DNA of 64,000 nucleotides from an uncultured Eubacterium sp. (GCA_934512155.1 CAKSWS010000004.1:12423-76422), one strand, 5' to 3'. Shown: positions 1 to 9,231, numbered from the stretch's first letter. Made by a program: numbers and translations. The notes: generated from the letters alone by a model not told the origin.

Positions 1-504
1 GGCAAATTCCATATTCATTTCGTTTGAAAGTTTGTAAAGAGGGACCAAATCTTTTGCGTTGGCATCTTGCACCGTCATTCCAAAGCCAACGTCTTTCATT
101 CCCATTTCCACAAGCTTTTTAAGGGTTGTGTAGCCCTTGTTGAATCCGTCTTCCAAGCCACGAATACTGTTGTTTGTTTCTTCCAATCCTTCAATGGAAA
201 TTCTGATTCCTATATTTGGAAATTCCTTGCAAAGCTCTACAATTCTGTCTGTAAAAAAGCCGTTTGTGGAAATAACTATTCTGTCGCTTTTTTTATATAA
301 TTCGGTAACTATTTCTTTTAAATCCTGCCTTATAAACGGTTCACCGCCTGTAATGTTTGTAAAGTACATAGGCGGCAGTTTTTTTATTGCCTCAACAGTT
401 AATTCTTCATCGGGTTTAGACGGCTTTTTATATCTGTTGCACATATTGCAACGGGCATTGCACCTGTATGTAACTATTACTGTTCCGTTTAATTTTTTTG
501 CCAT
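1..504 (-). CDS. Radical SAM protein, partial (3' end beyond the left edge)
   Basis: The reading frame starts at ATG 504 and is still open at base 1, so at least 168 residues are seen. The N-terminus has the CX3CX2C motif (CNARCNMC, about residues 15-22) that binds the radical SAM [4Fe-4S] cluster, then a TGGEP motif at about residue 53 and an STNG strand near residue 81, as in MoaA-like radical SAM TIM barrels. It is the last visible gene of the polysaccharide operon, 19 bases after the upstream glycosyltransferase. The upstream ribosome site is weak, which suggests translational coupling. The substrate is unknown. Family members in such loci often modify sugars or carry a C-terminal SPASM domain, which would lie outside the window. 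Confidence 0.85.
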   Translation of the reverse strand, partial: MAKKLNGTVIVTYRCNARCNMCNRYKKPSKPDEELTVEAIKKLPPMYFTNITGGEPFIRQDLKEIVTELYKKSDRIVISTNGFFTDRIVELCKEFPNIGIRISIEGLEETNNSIRGLEDGFNKGYTTLKKLVEMGMKDVGFGMTVQDANAKDLVPLYKLSNEMNMEFA

Positions 505-523
505 TGCATATCATTCTTTCGGT

Positions 524-1723
524 TTATTTTGTGTAAATTTCAATTAGTTTTTCTGCGTATTCACGCACATTGTTAAATTTGGTGTTAAAACAGTTTTCAC
601 TCATTTCACGGGCAAGATTTTTGTTGTTTAAAATCATTTTTACTTTAAGTGCCAAATCTTTTTTATTGCCGGGCTCAAATAAAAATCCGTTTTCACCGTT
701 TTTAATAAGTTCCGGTATTCCGCCTATGTTTGCACCAACAACAGGTGTGCCTGAATTTATGCTTTCCATAACGGAAAATGGGCAATTTTCATACCAAATA
801 CTTGGGTAAATTGTGCACACGGCATTTTTTATAAGCTCGTTTAATTCTTCGCCTGTTTTAAATCCTACGTTTTTAACGTTTGGCAATGAATTTATAAAAT
901 CTTCTAAATTGCCGGCTCCGGCACACACTAAATTAATGTCGCTAAGTCCGTCAAACAATTTTACGCCTTTTTCTTCATCAAATCTGCCGAAATAAAGTAC
1001 ATAATCATCTTTTTGGTTTGTTTTTGCGTTTTTGTCTGTAGTCGGTTCATTATCTATAAAGTTATGCAAAACAACTGTTTTTCCCCTAAAAACAGGGTTT
1101 GTTTCCAATTTGGTTTTCATAAATTCCGTTGGGCAAATAACGGTGTCTATATTTTCGTAAACACTGCGCTTATCCCAATATTTTGCTTCTATTGTGCCCA
1201 TAAGGCTTTTTGCCGTTGAGCCGTGAATGCATTTGTTCTTTAAGCATTCACCAAAATTACCATGGGTGCATTTTTCGCAAATTTCATTGTTTGTATAAAG
1301 CATGTGGTTTGGGCAAATCAGTTGATAATCGTGGGCGGTGTAAACCGTTTTAATTTTTTTGCCGCATTCTTTTTCAAATTCTTTAATGCCTAAAATAATG
1401 CTTGGCGTAAGCTGGTAGTTAAAATTGTTTAGGTGAACAACATCCGGCTCAAAATCTTTTAAAACCGTTTTTATTTTAGTCTTTGCCTCTTTTGAGTAAA
1501 CGGTTTTTAGTGAGTATGAAATCTTTTTTAAAGGCGACGCCGTGTGAAAGTCCATATCGCTTGTATATTGACCGGCGTTGTTAAAAACGCAGTTGCCTTG
1601 GTGCTCCATTCCGAAATATTGCACCTCGCAACCCATATTTTTCAGTTGCTCGCCTAATTTTAATATGTAAGTTTCAGAACCGCCTTTTTTAAATAGGAAT
1701 TTATTAACTGTTAAAATTTTCAT
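524..1723 (-). CDS. Glycosyltransferase family 4 (GT4)
   Basis: 399 residues with the GT-B two-domain layout. The N-terminal acceptor half begins with MKILTVNKF and a GGSE loop. It contains a Cys-rich stretch (about residues 137-165: CPNHM, CEKC, CLKNKC) found in some capsular GT4 enzymes. The C-terminal half has the donor-binding pattern ESINSGTPVVG...GGIPE, equivalent to the EX7E motif of GT4. It is predicted to add a sugar from a nucleotide-sugar donor to the lipid-linked repeat unit on the inner membrane face. The start overlaps the acyltransferase by 20 bases and has AAAGGTG upstream. The sugar and the linkage cannot be read from sequence. Confidence 0.9.
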   Translation of the reverse strand: MKILTVNKFLFKKGGSETYILKLGEQLKNMGCEVQYFGMEHQGNCVFNNAGQYTSDMDFHTASPLKKISYSLKTVYSKEAKTKIKTVLKDFEPDVVHLNNFNYQLTPSIILGIKEFEKECGKKIKTVYTAHDYQLICPNHMLYTNNEICEKCTHGNFGECLKNKCIHGSTAKSLMGTIEAKYWDKRSVYENIDTVICPTEFMKTKLETNPVFRGKTVVLHNFIDNEPTTDKNAKTNQKDDYVLYFGRFDEEKGVKLFDGLSDINLVCAGAGNLEDFINSLPNVKNVGFKTGEELNELIKNAVCTIYPSIWYENCPFSVMESINSGTPVVGANIGGIPELIKNGENGFLFEPGNKKDLALKVKMILNNKNLAREMSENCFNTKFNNVREYAEKLIEIYTK

Positions 1724-2702
1724 TTTTACACCTTTTGATTATTTTTTCGGATAAAAATTTAAACCCATATTTAACCGCAACCGAAAAAGCTACAGAACCG
1801 ATTAATACCATAACGGAAGTAAGTATGTATTGGATAATATCGTTGTTTAAAACAGTATTTAATTTGAATTTTTCAATAATTCTGAATATAAACATGTGGG
1901 AAAGGTAAATTTCAAAGCTTATTCCGCTTATAAATTTTGCTGCCGGGTTATTAAGTAATTTGCCATTGTATGTTATTGCAAAAATTAATATACATACAAA
2001 TGAAAGCAAAATTGTTAAATGCGTTGTTTCAAATAAATAGTAAACGGCAATACTTGCACATACTAAAATAAAAGCAATCCAAGGATTAATTTTTTCAATT
2101 TTATCTTTATATAAATAAATTAAACCGCCTGCAACAAAAAAGCAGAAGCTAAATAAAAAATTTCTGCCTGTTAAATTAAAATAGTTTGCACAAATAATGT
2201 TTGCAACTATACTTGCGGCAAAAACCGCCCAGGCACGTGCTTTTGTTTCTGTAAGGAAGCAGAAAAAAGGAAAAGCTAAATAAAAAATAAAAATAAGCCC
2301 TATAAACCAGCCAACGCCTATAACGGAAATTTCATTTGGTATAAATCCAAACATAAGCGTTAAATCCGCAAAACCTTCACACAGTGCCGAAATTGAGTGA
2401 GATAGAATTACATCCATTAAAACAAGCAAACCAAAAAACGGCCAAATTTTTATTATTCTTTTTTTGTAAAAATCGGAAACGGAAATGTTGCCGATTAACA
2501 TTTTTTCGTGGTAACCGCAACATAATCCGAAGGCAGAAATCATCATGAAAAGAAAAATAAAATTACCAAGGGACGCTATTATTTTATTGTACGCAAAGCC
2601 GGAAATATTGTAATTGTTGTTTGCTTTAACATGCATTAAAACTATTCCGATTGCTGCCAATGCTTTTAATCCGTCTATTGAATCGTAGCGATTTCGTTTC
2701 AT
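1704..2702 (-). CDS. Acyltransferase 3 family membrane protein
   Basis: 332 residues, almost entirely hydrophobic helices (about 10 membrane segments). The N-terminal SIDGLKALAAIGIVLMHV is the standard first helix of the acyltransferase-3 family, with the conserved His. These proteins O-acylate (usually O-acetylate) polysaccharides in the membrane. Position inside the capsule operon fits decoration of the repeat unit or polymer. It begins 5 bases after the stop of the upstream GT4 gene and its end overlaps the next GT4 start, so the genes are translationally coupled. The acyl group and target sugar are unknown. Confidence 0.88.
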   Translation of the reverse strand: MKRNRYDSIDGLKALAAIGIVLMHVKANNNYNISGFAYNKIIASLGNFIFLFMMISAFGLCCGYHEKMLIGNISVSDFYKKRIIKIWPFFGLLVLMDVILSHSISALCEGFADLTLMFGFIPNEISVIGVGWFIGLIFIFYLAFPFFCFLTETKARAWAVFAASIVANIICANYFNLTGRNFLFSFCFFVAGGLIYLYKDKIEKINPWIAFILVCASIAVYYLFETTHLTILLSFVCILIFAITYNGKLLNNPAAKFISGISFEIYLSHMFIFRIIEKFKLNTVLNNDIIQYILTSVMVLIGSVAFSVAVKYGFKFLSEKIIKRCKNENFNS

Positions 2703-2707
2703 TTTAA

Positions 2708-3829
2708 TCAGCCTTTTTTATATAAATTCAGTGTTTTGTTTGTAATGTCGTTCCAATTATATTTGCTTAAAACATAATCGGCGGCATTTTTTTTGTAATT
2801 TAAAACTTCATTTTCGTTATTTAGCAAATTGCTAAGCTGTTTTTTTAAGTCTTCTGTGTTGCCTTTTTTAAAATATTTTGCGTTTTCGCCGCATACCTCT
2901 GTGCATTCTGCTATATCTGATGTTAAACAGCAGTTGCCGTAGCTCATGGCTTCAAGCAGGCTGAGCGGCATACCCTCAAGGTCGCTTGGCAGGCAGTAAA
3001 CATATGCGTTTGAATACAGTTCTTCCAAAATTTCACCTTGCACAAAATCGGTGAAAATAATGTTTTTATTTATTTTTGCCAACTCTTTAACTTGTGCCAT
3101 ATATTCGCCTGTGTGGCTTGCACCGCCTGCAATAACAAGTTTTTTATTTGTTGAAATTTGATTGTAAGCATTTATAAGGTAATGAATTCCTTTTTCAGGC
3201 ACAATTCTGCCCAAGTAAAGAATATATTCGTTTTTTTCAATGCCGTATTTTGCTTTAATTTCGTTGTCGTTCTTTATAACCGGCTTTTCAATTCCGTTTG
3301 GAATATAAACGGTTTTTCTGCCGTAAGTATCAATAAAATATTGTTGCACGTTTTTTGAAAGCACAATAATTTCATCTGCATATTTTGCGGCGTTTTTTTC
3401 GCCCCATTTAAGAAAACGTGTGGCAAAACCGCCCCACTTCGAGCGTTGCCAGTCAAGTCCGTGTATTGTAACAATAACTTTTTTGCCGAACATTTTGGGA
3501 ATAAACGCCATTGATGCAGGCCCCTCGGCATGAATGTGAACAACATCATAATTGCCGAAAGCTGTTTTTAATGCCGCTAAAAAACTGTAAACTACAGCAT
3601 TTAATTTACTGCTTTGAAATGTAAAAACGGTTTTAATTTTAACGCCCTTGTAGTTTTTTATTTTTTTTGTTTGTTCAAATTCTTTTCCGGCAACGTGATG
3701 CCCTTTCCTGTTATACACGGTAACTTGATTGCCTTTTTTTGCCATTCGCACGGCAAGTTCTTCAACAACAATTTCTACACCGCCTTCACGAGAGGGGATT
3801 CGTTTATGCCCAAACATTGCAATTTTCAT
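2708..3829 (-). CDS. Glycosyltransferase family 4 (GT4), second copy
   Basis: 373 residues from ATG 3829. The N-terminus MKIAMFGHKRIPSREGGVE is typical of GT4 enzymes of the CpsF/WsaF-like group, with a GG nucleotide-binding loop. The C-terminal half has LYLGRIVPEKG and the donor motif EGMPLSLLEAMSYG. An in-frame GTG at 3844 overlaps the end of the sugar transferase gene and has AAGGA four bases ahead of it, so a start five codons earlier is possible. I prefer 3829 because the family normally begins with MKIA. Predicted role: sequential sugar addition during repeat-unit assembly. Confidence 0.9.
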   Translation of the reverse strand: MKIAMFGHKRIPSREGGVEIVVEELAVRMAKKGNQVTVYNRKGHHVAGKEFEQTKKIKNYKGVKIKTVFTFQSSKLNAVVYSFLAALKTAFGNYDVVHIHAEGPASMAFIPKMFGKKVIVTIHGLDWQRSKWGGFATRFLKWGEKNAAKYADEIIVLSKNVQQYFIDTYGRKTVYIPNGIEKPVIKNDNEIKAKYGIEKNEYILYLGRIVPEKGIHYLINAYNQISTNKKLVIAGGASHTGEYMAQVKELAKINKNIIFTDFVQGEILEELYSNAYVYCLPSDLEGMPLSLLEAMSYGNCCLTSDIAECTEVCGENAKYFKKGNTEDLKKQLSNLLNNENEVLNYKKNAADYVLSKYNWNDITNKTLNLYKKG

Positions 3830-3833
3830 TTTT

Positions 3834-5342
3834 TTATTCAGCACCGATTCCTTTTAAAACAACTTTTATTGTTTTAAAAAATATTTTAATGTCCAACCAC
3901 AGACTCCAGTTATCTATGTATTCACAGTCAAGTTTAACTATTTCTTCAAAATCGTGAATGTTAGACCTGCCGCTGACTTGCCACATTCCTGTAATTCCCG
4001 GTTTCATGGAAAGTCTGCGTTTGTGGTGACTTTCGTATTTTTCAAATTCGTCAAGTGTAGGGGGGCGAGTACCGATAAGGCTCATATCGCCTTTTAAAAC
4101 ATTCCAAAATTGAGGCAATTCGTCAATACTTGTTTTTCTTATGAATTTGCCTACTTTTGTAATTCTCGGGTCCTCGTCCATTTTAAACATAAGGCCGTTC
4201 ATTTTATTGTTTTTTTCAAGTTCTTTTTTTCGTTCTTCTGCATCTACATACATTGAACGCAATTTGTAAATGTTAAATATTCGCCCGTTTTTTCCAACAC
4301 GCTGCTGCTTAAAAATTAACGGACCTTTTGATTCTATAAGTAACGGAATTGCCGTTAAAGCAATTATGGGGGCAGAAAGAATTGTGCCTATAAGTCCAAA
4401 AACAAAATCGAAAATTCTTTTTGCAATGGCACCTGTTGTGCTTATGCTTTTTGCCGTAAAGCTTGCCATGGGGTAGCCTGCATACATTGAACATTCCATT
4501 TTGCCAAATCCGGGGGAATTAACAATTTCTTCCGAAACAGGAATGTTAACATGCACTGTAACTCCCATGCTTTCAAGTTCTTTAATGTGGTCGTTTGTGT
4601 TTATTGCCAGCCCTACGGGAGTGTTTATAAAAATTTCGTCAAGTGATGAATTGCGAACCCATTTCATAAAGTTTGTGCCGTTTGCCATAACCGGCACACC
4701 TGCAATTTCACTCACGGTTTCCAAATCATAGGAAAGAGTTACTTTTGTGTTTCCGTTTTCATCAATGCTTTCCTCGGGGTGGTGGTATTTGTAAACTCCG
4801 TCTTCATAAACGGCGTCTATAAGGGCAATGCCGGTTATTTTTCTGCCCCAGTCCTCCGAAAGGCTTTGCAAAAATGTTTCGGCACGGTCGCTTGATGTAA
4901 TAATCCCCACCAAACTTGCCATTTTGCTTTCGGAAAATTTCATTATTAAAATTCTTTTTAAAATGTACCTTCCGCCAGAGGAAAGGCATATGTAGAGAAA
5001 TAAGGAAATAACAAAAAAGTAACGGGATTGCAAGAGCTCGTTTTTTGTAAGCACCATAAATACTGCCACAGTCATATAGGTTAAAAGGCAGTTTCGTAAA
5101 ACAGAAATAAATTCAGCCGTTCTGCTTCTTTTTTCAAGGTTGATTGATGATGAAAATCCTAAAAAAACAACAGAAAAAGATATAAAACTTATAAAGCAGT
5201 ATGCCAAAACGGAATCAACGTCTATTTCAGGCATTTTATTAATTGTTGCGCTTATAACAAATGCCGCTGTACTTGCTGCTAAAAGGGCAATAAAGTCAAC
5301 AAAATATTCAAATATAAGCTGTATTTCTTTTCTTTTGCTCAT
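3834..5342 (-). CDS. Polyprenyl-phosphate sugar-1-phosphate transferase (WcaJ/CpsE-type)
   Basis: 502 residues. The first 120 residues hold four or five membrane helices. A middle Rossmann-like region follows, and the C-terminal 200 residues are the bacterial sugar transferase domain: KRIFDFVFGLIG, FKQQRVGKNG, KLRSM, DELPQFWNVLKGDMSLIGTRP and KPGITGMWQVSGR. Enzymes with this domain transfer hexose-1-phosphate from UDP-hexose to undecaprenyl phosphate and so start polysaccharide assembly. The length and domain order match full-length WcaJ/WbaP-like enzymes. It starts 18 bases after the tyrosine kinase gene with GGTGA upstream. The sugar is not predictable here. Confidence 0.93.
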   Translation of the reverse strand: MSKRKEIQLIFEYFVDFIALLAASTAAFVISATINKMPEIDVDSVLAYCFISFISFSVVFLGFSSSINLEKRSRTAEFISVLRNCLLTYMTVAVFMVLTKNELLQSRYFFVISLFLYICLSSGGRYILKRILIMKFSESKMASLVGIITSSDRAETFLQSLSEDWGRKITGIALIDAVYEDGVYKYHHPEESIDENGNTKVTLSYDLETVSEIAGVPVMANGTNFMKWVRNSSLDEIFINTPVGLAINTNDHIKELESMGVTVHVNIPVSEEIVNSPGFGKMECSMYAGYPMASFTAKSISTTGAIAKRIFDFVFGLIGTILSAPIIALTAIPLLIESKGPLIFKQQRVGKNGRIFNIYKLRSMYVDAEERKKELEKNNKMNGLMFKMDEDPRITKVGKFIRKTSIDELPQFWNVLKGDMSLIGTRPPTLDEFEKYESHHKRRLSMKPGITGMWQVSGRSNIHDFEEIVKLDCEYIDNWSLWLDIKIFFKTIKVVLKGIGAE

Positions 5343-5360
5343 TGCTTTTCACCGAGAATC

Positions 5361-6131
5361 TTATTTTTTGTAGCCGTAACCGTAGCCGTAGCTGTAACCG
5401 CCGTATTTATAGTCATATTTTCTGTAATATGAATAATATTTGTGTCTGCTTGTTGAAATGTCGTTTAAAATAACGCCCAAAACATTTCCGTCAATGCTTT
5501 CAATGTTTGAAAGTGCGGTTTTAACATCTGAATTGTCGGAAACATTTGCTTTAACAATAAGAATGTAGCCTGTTGATTTTTGTGCAAACACCGTTGCATC
5601 TGTTACAAGGTTAACAGGCGGTGTGTCAATAAACACACAATCGTAATGTTCCTTAACAAAGGATAAAAGCTTATCCATTCTTGGAGATGCAAGTAATTCT
5701 GCCGGGTTTGGCGGAATTTTGCCGGATGTTAAAAGAGAAAGATTTTCTATTTCTGTTTTGGAAACAGTAATATTGTCTGTTAAACCTGCCAAAATTTCGG
5801 AAAGTCCGTTTTTAACAGGCACTGAAAACATTCTGTGCACCGTGGGGTTTCTCATATCTGCGTCAATAAGCAGCGTTCTTTTGCCCATTTGTGCAAATGA
5901 AATTGCCAGATTAATGCTGTTTATTGTTTTTCCGTTGTTAGCTGTTGGGCTTGTAACAACAAAAATAGGGCAGTTTTCACCTTTTTGGGTAAACATAAGG
6001 TTTGTTCTTATTGATGAGTACGCTTCTTTAACAACAAAAGGAGATTCGGGACTGAGCATTTTTTTTATGTCGTTTCTTGAAAATGCAGAAGTTTTTTTGT
6101 CTTCGTCTTTTTTCTTTTTAAAAAGAGCCAT
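5361..6131 (-). CDS. CpsD/CapB-type bacterial tyrosine kinase
   Basis: 256 residues. Bacterial tyrosine (BY) kinase motifs in order: Walker A SPTANNGKT near residue 61, Walker A' TLLIDADMRNP near 88, and Walker B CVFIDTPP near 158. The C-terminus is a tyrosine-rich cluster (about residues 227-254, 13 Tyr), the autophosphorylation site of this family. It works with the membrane adaptor CpsC, whose gene ends 2 bases upstream, to control chain length and export of the polysaccharide. Walker A has Asn where most relatives have Gly-Glu before GK. No partner phosphatase (CpsB or Wzb type) is visible in the window. Confidence 0.93.
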   Translation of the reverse strand: MALFKKKKDEDKKTSAFSRNDIKKMLSPESPFVVKEAYSSIRTNLMFTQKGENCPIFVVTSPTANNGKTINSINLAISFAQMGKRTLLIDADMRNPTVHRMFSVPVKNGLSEILAGLTDNITVSKTEIENLSLLTSGKIPPNPAELLASPRMDKLLSFVKEHYDCVFIDTPPVNLVTDATVFAQKSTGYILIVKANVSDNSDVKTALSNIESIDGNVLGVILNDISTSRHKYYSYYRKYDYKYGGYSYGYGYGYKK

Positions 6132-6133
6132 GG

Positions 6134-6904
6134 TTATTTATCTCCTTTCTTTGAATTTGCCGAGTTCATAACTTCCTCTAAACTGTTTGACGGGGAATGT
6201 TCTTTTTCAGTGGCAGGAATAAGTCTTGGAATAGAGCCCAAAAGAGGCACGTCAAATTCACGTTCCAAATCTTTTTCGCTGGTAATTGTGGAATCAAACA
6301 ATTCGTAAACAAAGAATGCGGCAAATGAAAGCACAAAGCCCATTAACGCACCTATAACAATGTTTTTCTTTAAATTTGGAGATGACGGTGAATCAGGCAC
6401 CTTTGCATAGTCTATAATTTCAACGCCGCCGGCTTTAATTGTTCTTACAATTTCACTTGGTGCCACATCTGCAATGGCATTGGCAATATTTGCGGAAAGC
6501 ACGGCGTCCGTGCTTGTAACGGAAACGCTGAAAATTTCTGTTTCGTCAACCTGAGAGCAGGAAATCATTTTTTTAAGCTTGTTTGTTGTGGTGTTTAATT
6601 CTAATTTTTCAATTACTTTTTCAAGCACAGTGTCGCTCTTTAAAACAACAATGTATGTTTTTACAAGTTGCTGTGAAGCTGCAAGTTCATTTTGACCTAT
6701 GGAAGAATCAGTGCTTACTCTGTCTGTATTACTATAAACATACATAGAGCAGGATGTAGTGTATTTGGGCGTAATAAAGAAGCCTGTAATACAGCCGGAA
6801 AGAGTGGCACAAATTATTGTTGCAAGAATTATGTAAACCACCCTTTTTCGCATCATAAAAAATATTCTGCCTAAATCAATGTCTATTTCTCTTTCGTTAT
6901 CCAA
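6134..6904 (-). CDS. CpsC/Wzz-type chain-length regulator and kinase adaptor
   Basis: 256 residues with the Wzz topology: N-terminal cytoplasmic segment, membrane helix at about residues 19-43, extracytoplasmic domain, a proline-rich patch (PDSPSSPNLKK) followed by a second helix at about 178-200, and a cytoplasmic tail that in this family activates the kinase. The start is TTG at 6904, supported by GGAGG 9 bases ahead; no ATG fits. It is the first gene of the operon and lies directly downstream of the palindromic promoter at 6923-6994. Confidence 0.92.
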   Translation of the reverse strand: MDNEREIDIDLGRIFFMMRKRVVYIILATIICATLSGCITGFFITPKYTTSCSMYVYSNTDRVSTDSSIGQNELAASQQLVKTYIVVLKSDTVLEKVIEKLELNTTTNKLKKMISCSQVDETEIFSVSVTSTDAVLSANIANAIADVAPSEIVRTIKAGGVEIIDYAKVPDSPSSPNLKKNIVIGALMGFVLSFAAFFVYELFDSTITSEKDLEREFDVPLLGSIPRLIPATEKEHSPSNSLEEVMNSANSKKGDK

Positions 6905-6922
6905 AGCTATAAACCTCCGTTT

Positions 6923-6967
6923 ATTAATATATTATAATATATTAATTATTAATACAGTATTAATAAT
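6923..6967. repeat. Two overlapping palindromes at the capsule operon promoter
   Basis: 6923-6946 is a perfect 24-base palindrome (ATTAATATATTA and its complement). 6945-6967 is a second inverted repeat with perfect 10-base arms (ATTATTAATA / TATTAATAAT) around CAG. The second overlaps the predicted -10 box and start point of the capsule promoter, and the first lies in the leader just before the ribosome site. The placement is that of repressor operators, although AT-rich DNA gives palindromes more easily by chance. Confidence 0.6.
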
Positions 6968-6994
6968 GATAACACAGATAAAACCAACCGTCAA
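6966..6994 (-). promoter_or_regulatory. Promoter of the capsule operon
   Basis: On the minus strand, -35 TTGACG (6994-6989), a 17-base spacer and -10 TATCAT (6971-6966), about 60 bases before the cpsC-type start codon. This fits a sigma-A type promoter. Confidence 0.6.
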
Positions 6995-7016
6995 TGGCGA
7001 TATTTGTAAAATAAAA

Positions 7017-7049
7017 CAAGGAGGCAGAGAAAAAAACTCTGCTTCCTTG
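7017..7049 (-). terminator. Terminator after the Dabb gene
   Basis: 13-base stem (7017-7029 with 7037-7049, one G-U pair) around an A-rich loop, followed on the minus strand by TTTTATTTTA. It lies just past the stop of the Dabb gene. Confidence 0.75.
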
Positions 7050-7067
7050 TTGAAAATGACGGAAATT

Positions 7068-7358
7068 TTATAAATTGTAGTCGATAGCAACGGATTTTTC
7101 CATAACTTCGTGCATATATGTTTTTACATATGAGCAATGGTATTCATCTTTTTGGTACAGGTCAAGGGCGTTTTCATCTTCTAAAACAACCTGCAAAATA
7201 ACATCATATGAACGGGGAGAACCTAAAAAATCGCATCCTACTTCAATGTTCTTAATTAAATCAACTTTACCTTTCATAGATAAAAGCCTTTCTTTTGCTT
7301 CGGCTTTCTTTTCTTCGCTGTTGTCTTTTAATTTAAAGCAAACAATGTGTTTAATCAT
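7068..7358 (-). CDS. Dabb-family (stress responsive A/B barrel) protein
   Basis: 96 residues, the usual size of a single Dabb domain. It starts with MIKHIVCFKLKD and has the spaced pattern typical of these dimeric ferredoxin-like folds: V-x-G-x-D near residue 42, SYDVILQVVLED near 51, and a C-terminal YxxHxxVMEKSVAIDY. The biochemical role is not known for most members. It follows the rny terminator and is followed by its own terminator, so it is probably a single-gene unit. Confidence 0.85.
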   Translation of the reverse strand: MIKHIVCFKLKDNSEEKKAEAKERLLSMKGKVDLIKNIEVGCDFLGSPRSYDVILQVVLEDENALDLYQKDEYHCSYVKTYMHEVMEKSVAIDYNL

Positions 7359-7394
7359 GGTTTTTCCTTTCTTAATTAAGTTGGTGTATATTTT

Positions 7395-7421
7395 AAAAGG
7401 GCGTCGAAAGACGCCCTTTTT
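7395..7421 (-). terminator. Terminator of rny
   Basis: Perfect 11-base stem (7395-7405 / 7410-7420) with a GAAA loop; the A-run becomes a U tract on the minus-strand transcript. It lies 2 bases after the rny stop. Confidence 0.85.
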
Positions 7422-7423
7422 GA

Positions 7424-8977
7424 TTATTTTGCCACATCAAACGCTCTTGATTCACGAATAATGTTAACTTTAATTTGACCCGGATATTCCATTTCAGCCT
7501 CAATTTTTTTTGCAATTTCTCTTGCAATGTAAGGCATTTTTTCATCTGTAACAACATCCGGTTTAACCATTACCCGCACTTCACGGCCTGCTTGAATAGC
7601 ATATGCTCTTTCAACTCCGTCAAAGCCTGTTGAAATTTCCTCAAGCTGCTGAAGACGTTTAATGTAATTTTCAATGTTTTCTCTTCTTGCTCCGGGACGA
7701 GCCGCAGAAACAGCGTCTGCCGCCTGAACAAGACAGGCAACAACCGTTTTACATTCCACATCGCCGTGGTGAGCCTGAATAGCGTTAATAATTGTTTCGT
7801 TTTCCTTGTATTTGCGTGCATATTCAACACCCAAGGCAACGTGTGAACCTTCAATTTCATGGTCAAGTGCCTTGCCTATATCGTGAAGAAGACCTGCACG
7901 GCGGGCAGTTTTTTCGTCAACACCCAATTCGGCAGCCATAAGACCTGCAATATAGCTTACTTCAAGACTGTGTTTAAGCACGCTTTGGCCGTAAGATGTA
8001 CGATATTTAAGCTTACCTAAAAGCTTAACAAGCTCAGGATGAACAGAGCCGCAGTTTGCGGAAAGAACAGCCTTTTCGCCTTCTTGCTTAATGGTTGCTT
8101 CAACCTCTCGCTTTGATTTTTCGTAAAGTTCTTCGATTTTTGTAGGATGAATTCTGCCGTCTTGAATAAGATGTTCAAGGGTAAGGCGTGCAATCTCTCT
8201 TCTGACAGGGTCAAAAGAACTGATTGTAATTGCTTCCGGTGTGTCGTCAATAATAAGTTCAACACCGGTAATTGTTTCAAGGGAATGAATGTTTCTTCCC
8301 TCTCTGCCTATAATTCTTCCTTTCATTTCATCGTTTGGCAAAGCAACAACTGAAACGGTGGTTTCTGCCGTGTGGTCTGCCGCACAACGCTGGATAGCAG
8401 TGCCGATGATTTCCCTTGCAATAACTTCGCTTTGGTCTTTGATCATCTGCTCGTTTTCAATAATTCTTCTGCTTTTTTCGGTATCAAGTTCTTCTGAAAG
8501 AGATTGCAAAAGTTGTTCTTTTGCCTGCTCTTTTGTTAATCCTGATATTTTTTCCAGCATGTCAAACTGGCTTTTCTTGATGCTATCAATCTCGAGTAAT
8601 TTTTCTTCAATTTGTTTTTGTTTAACATTAAGACTTTCGTTTTTGGATTCGATGGAATCCGCTCTTTTGTCCAGGTGTTCTTCTCTTTGGTTAAGTCTGT
8701 TTTCCTGGCGTTGAACTTCACTTCTGCGTTCTCGAATTTCTTTGTCTGCGTCAGAGCGAAGCTTGTGTATCTCATCTTTTGCTTCGATAAGGCTGGCTTT
8801 TTTTGTTTGCTCTGCCTCTGCTAAAGCATTGTTAATAATTTTTGTTGCTTCGGATGTTGCCGAGCCTATTTCTTTTTCATTTGCTTTTCTTCTGAATTCG
8901 GAACCGCCGAAAAAGCCGATTAAGCCAAACACAATCGCAACAATAATTGATATGATAACAACTGTTAATGTACTCAA
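7424..8977 (-). CDS. rny: Ribonuclease Y
   Basis: About 517 residues from TTG 8977. N-terminal membrane helix, then a long charged coiled coil (about residues 25-200), a KH RNA-binding domain ([15 protein letters not shown]), an HD domain ([11 protein letters not shown]... [13 protein letters not shown]) and the conserved C-terminal domain ending in [19 protein letters not shown]. This endonuclease initiates mRNA turnover at the membrane in Firmicutes. The frame is open to a GTG at 8989, but that codon overlaps the GGAGG site (8993-8989). TTG at 8977, 11 bases after it, is a better start. A strong promoter lies at 9092-9120. Confidence 0.95.
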   Translation of the reverse strand: MSTLTVVIISIIVAIVFGLIGFFGGSEFRRKANEKEIGSATSEATKIINNALAEAEQTKKASLIEAKDEIHKLRSDADKEIRERRSEVQRQENRLNQREEHLDKRADSIESKNESLNVKQKQIEEKLLEIDSIKKSQFDMLEKISGLTKEQAKEQLLQSLSEELDTEKSRRIIENEQMIKDQSEVIAREIIGTAIQRCAADHTAETTVSVVALPNDEMKGRIIGREGRNIHSLETITGVELIIDDTPEAITISSFDPVRREIARLTLEHLIQDGRIHPTKIEELYEKSKREVEATIKQEGEKAVLSANCGSVHPELVKLLGKLKYRTSYGQSVLKHSLEVSYIAGLMAAELGVDEKTARRAGLLHDIGKALDHEIEGSHVALGVEYARKYKENETIINAIQAHHGDVECKTVVACLVQAADAVSAARPGARRENIENYIKRLQQLEEISTGFDGVERAYAIQAGREVRVMVKPDVVTDEKMPYIAREIAKKIEAEMEYPGQIKVNIIRESRAFDVAK

Positions 8978-9091
8978 TATCCATAGCACCTCCTTCTGTT
9001 AATAATTTGTTTTTAAGTTAAATAATCATCAGAAAAGGAACAGTTTAATATTCAGATAGAAGTTTAAACAGTATGTAGAACTTCAAGTTAA

Positions 9092-9120
9092 ATAATACAC
9101 CTATATCTTGTATCTGTCAA
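9092..9120 (-). promoter_or_regulatory. Promoter of rny
   Basis: Consensus -35 TTGACA (9120-9115), 17-base spacer, -10 TATTAT (9097-9092) on the minus strand, about 115 bases before the rny start. Confidence 0.75.
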
Positions 9121-9198
9121 GTTATTATATTGGGTAAACTTATATAATGTGGTTTGTTTTTAGGCATTAAAGTTGCAAAAATTTGTGCTTTTTGCCTG

Positions 9199-9226
9199 TT
9201 GACTTCTGTTAAATCGGTGTTATAAT
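9199..9226 (+). promoter_or_regulatory. Promoter of the thrS T-box leader
   Basis: -35 TTGACT (9199-9204), 16-base spacer and consensus -10 TATAAT (9221-9226). Transcription would start just before the T-box RNA. Confidence 0.75.
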
Positions 9227-9231
9227 AGCCT

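Noticed and set aside
137-547. 136-residue plus-strand frame
   Set aside because: It is antisense to the radical SAM gene, which has a conserved motif and fits the operon.
5719-6171. 150-residue plus-strand frame
   Set aside because: It lies opposite the tyrosine kinase gene and shows no family features.
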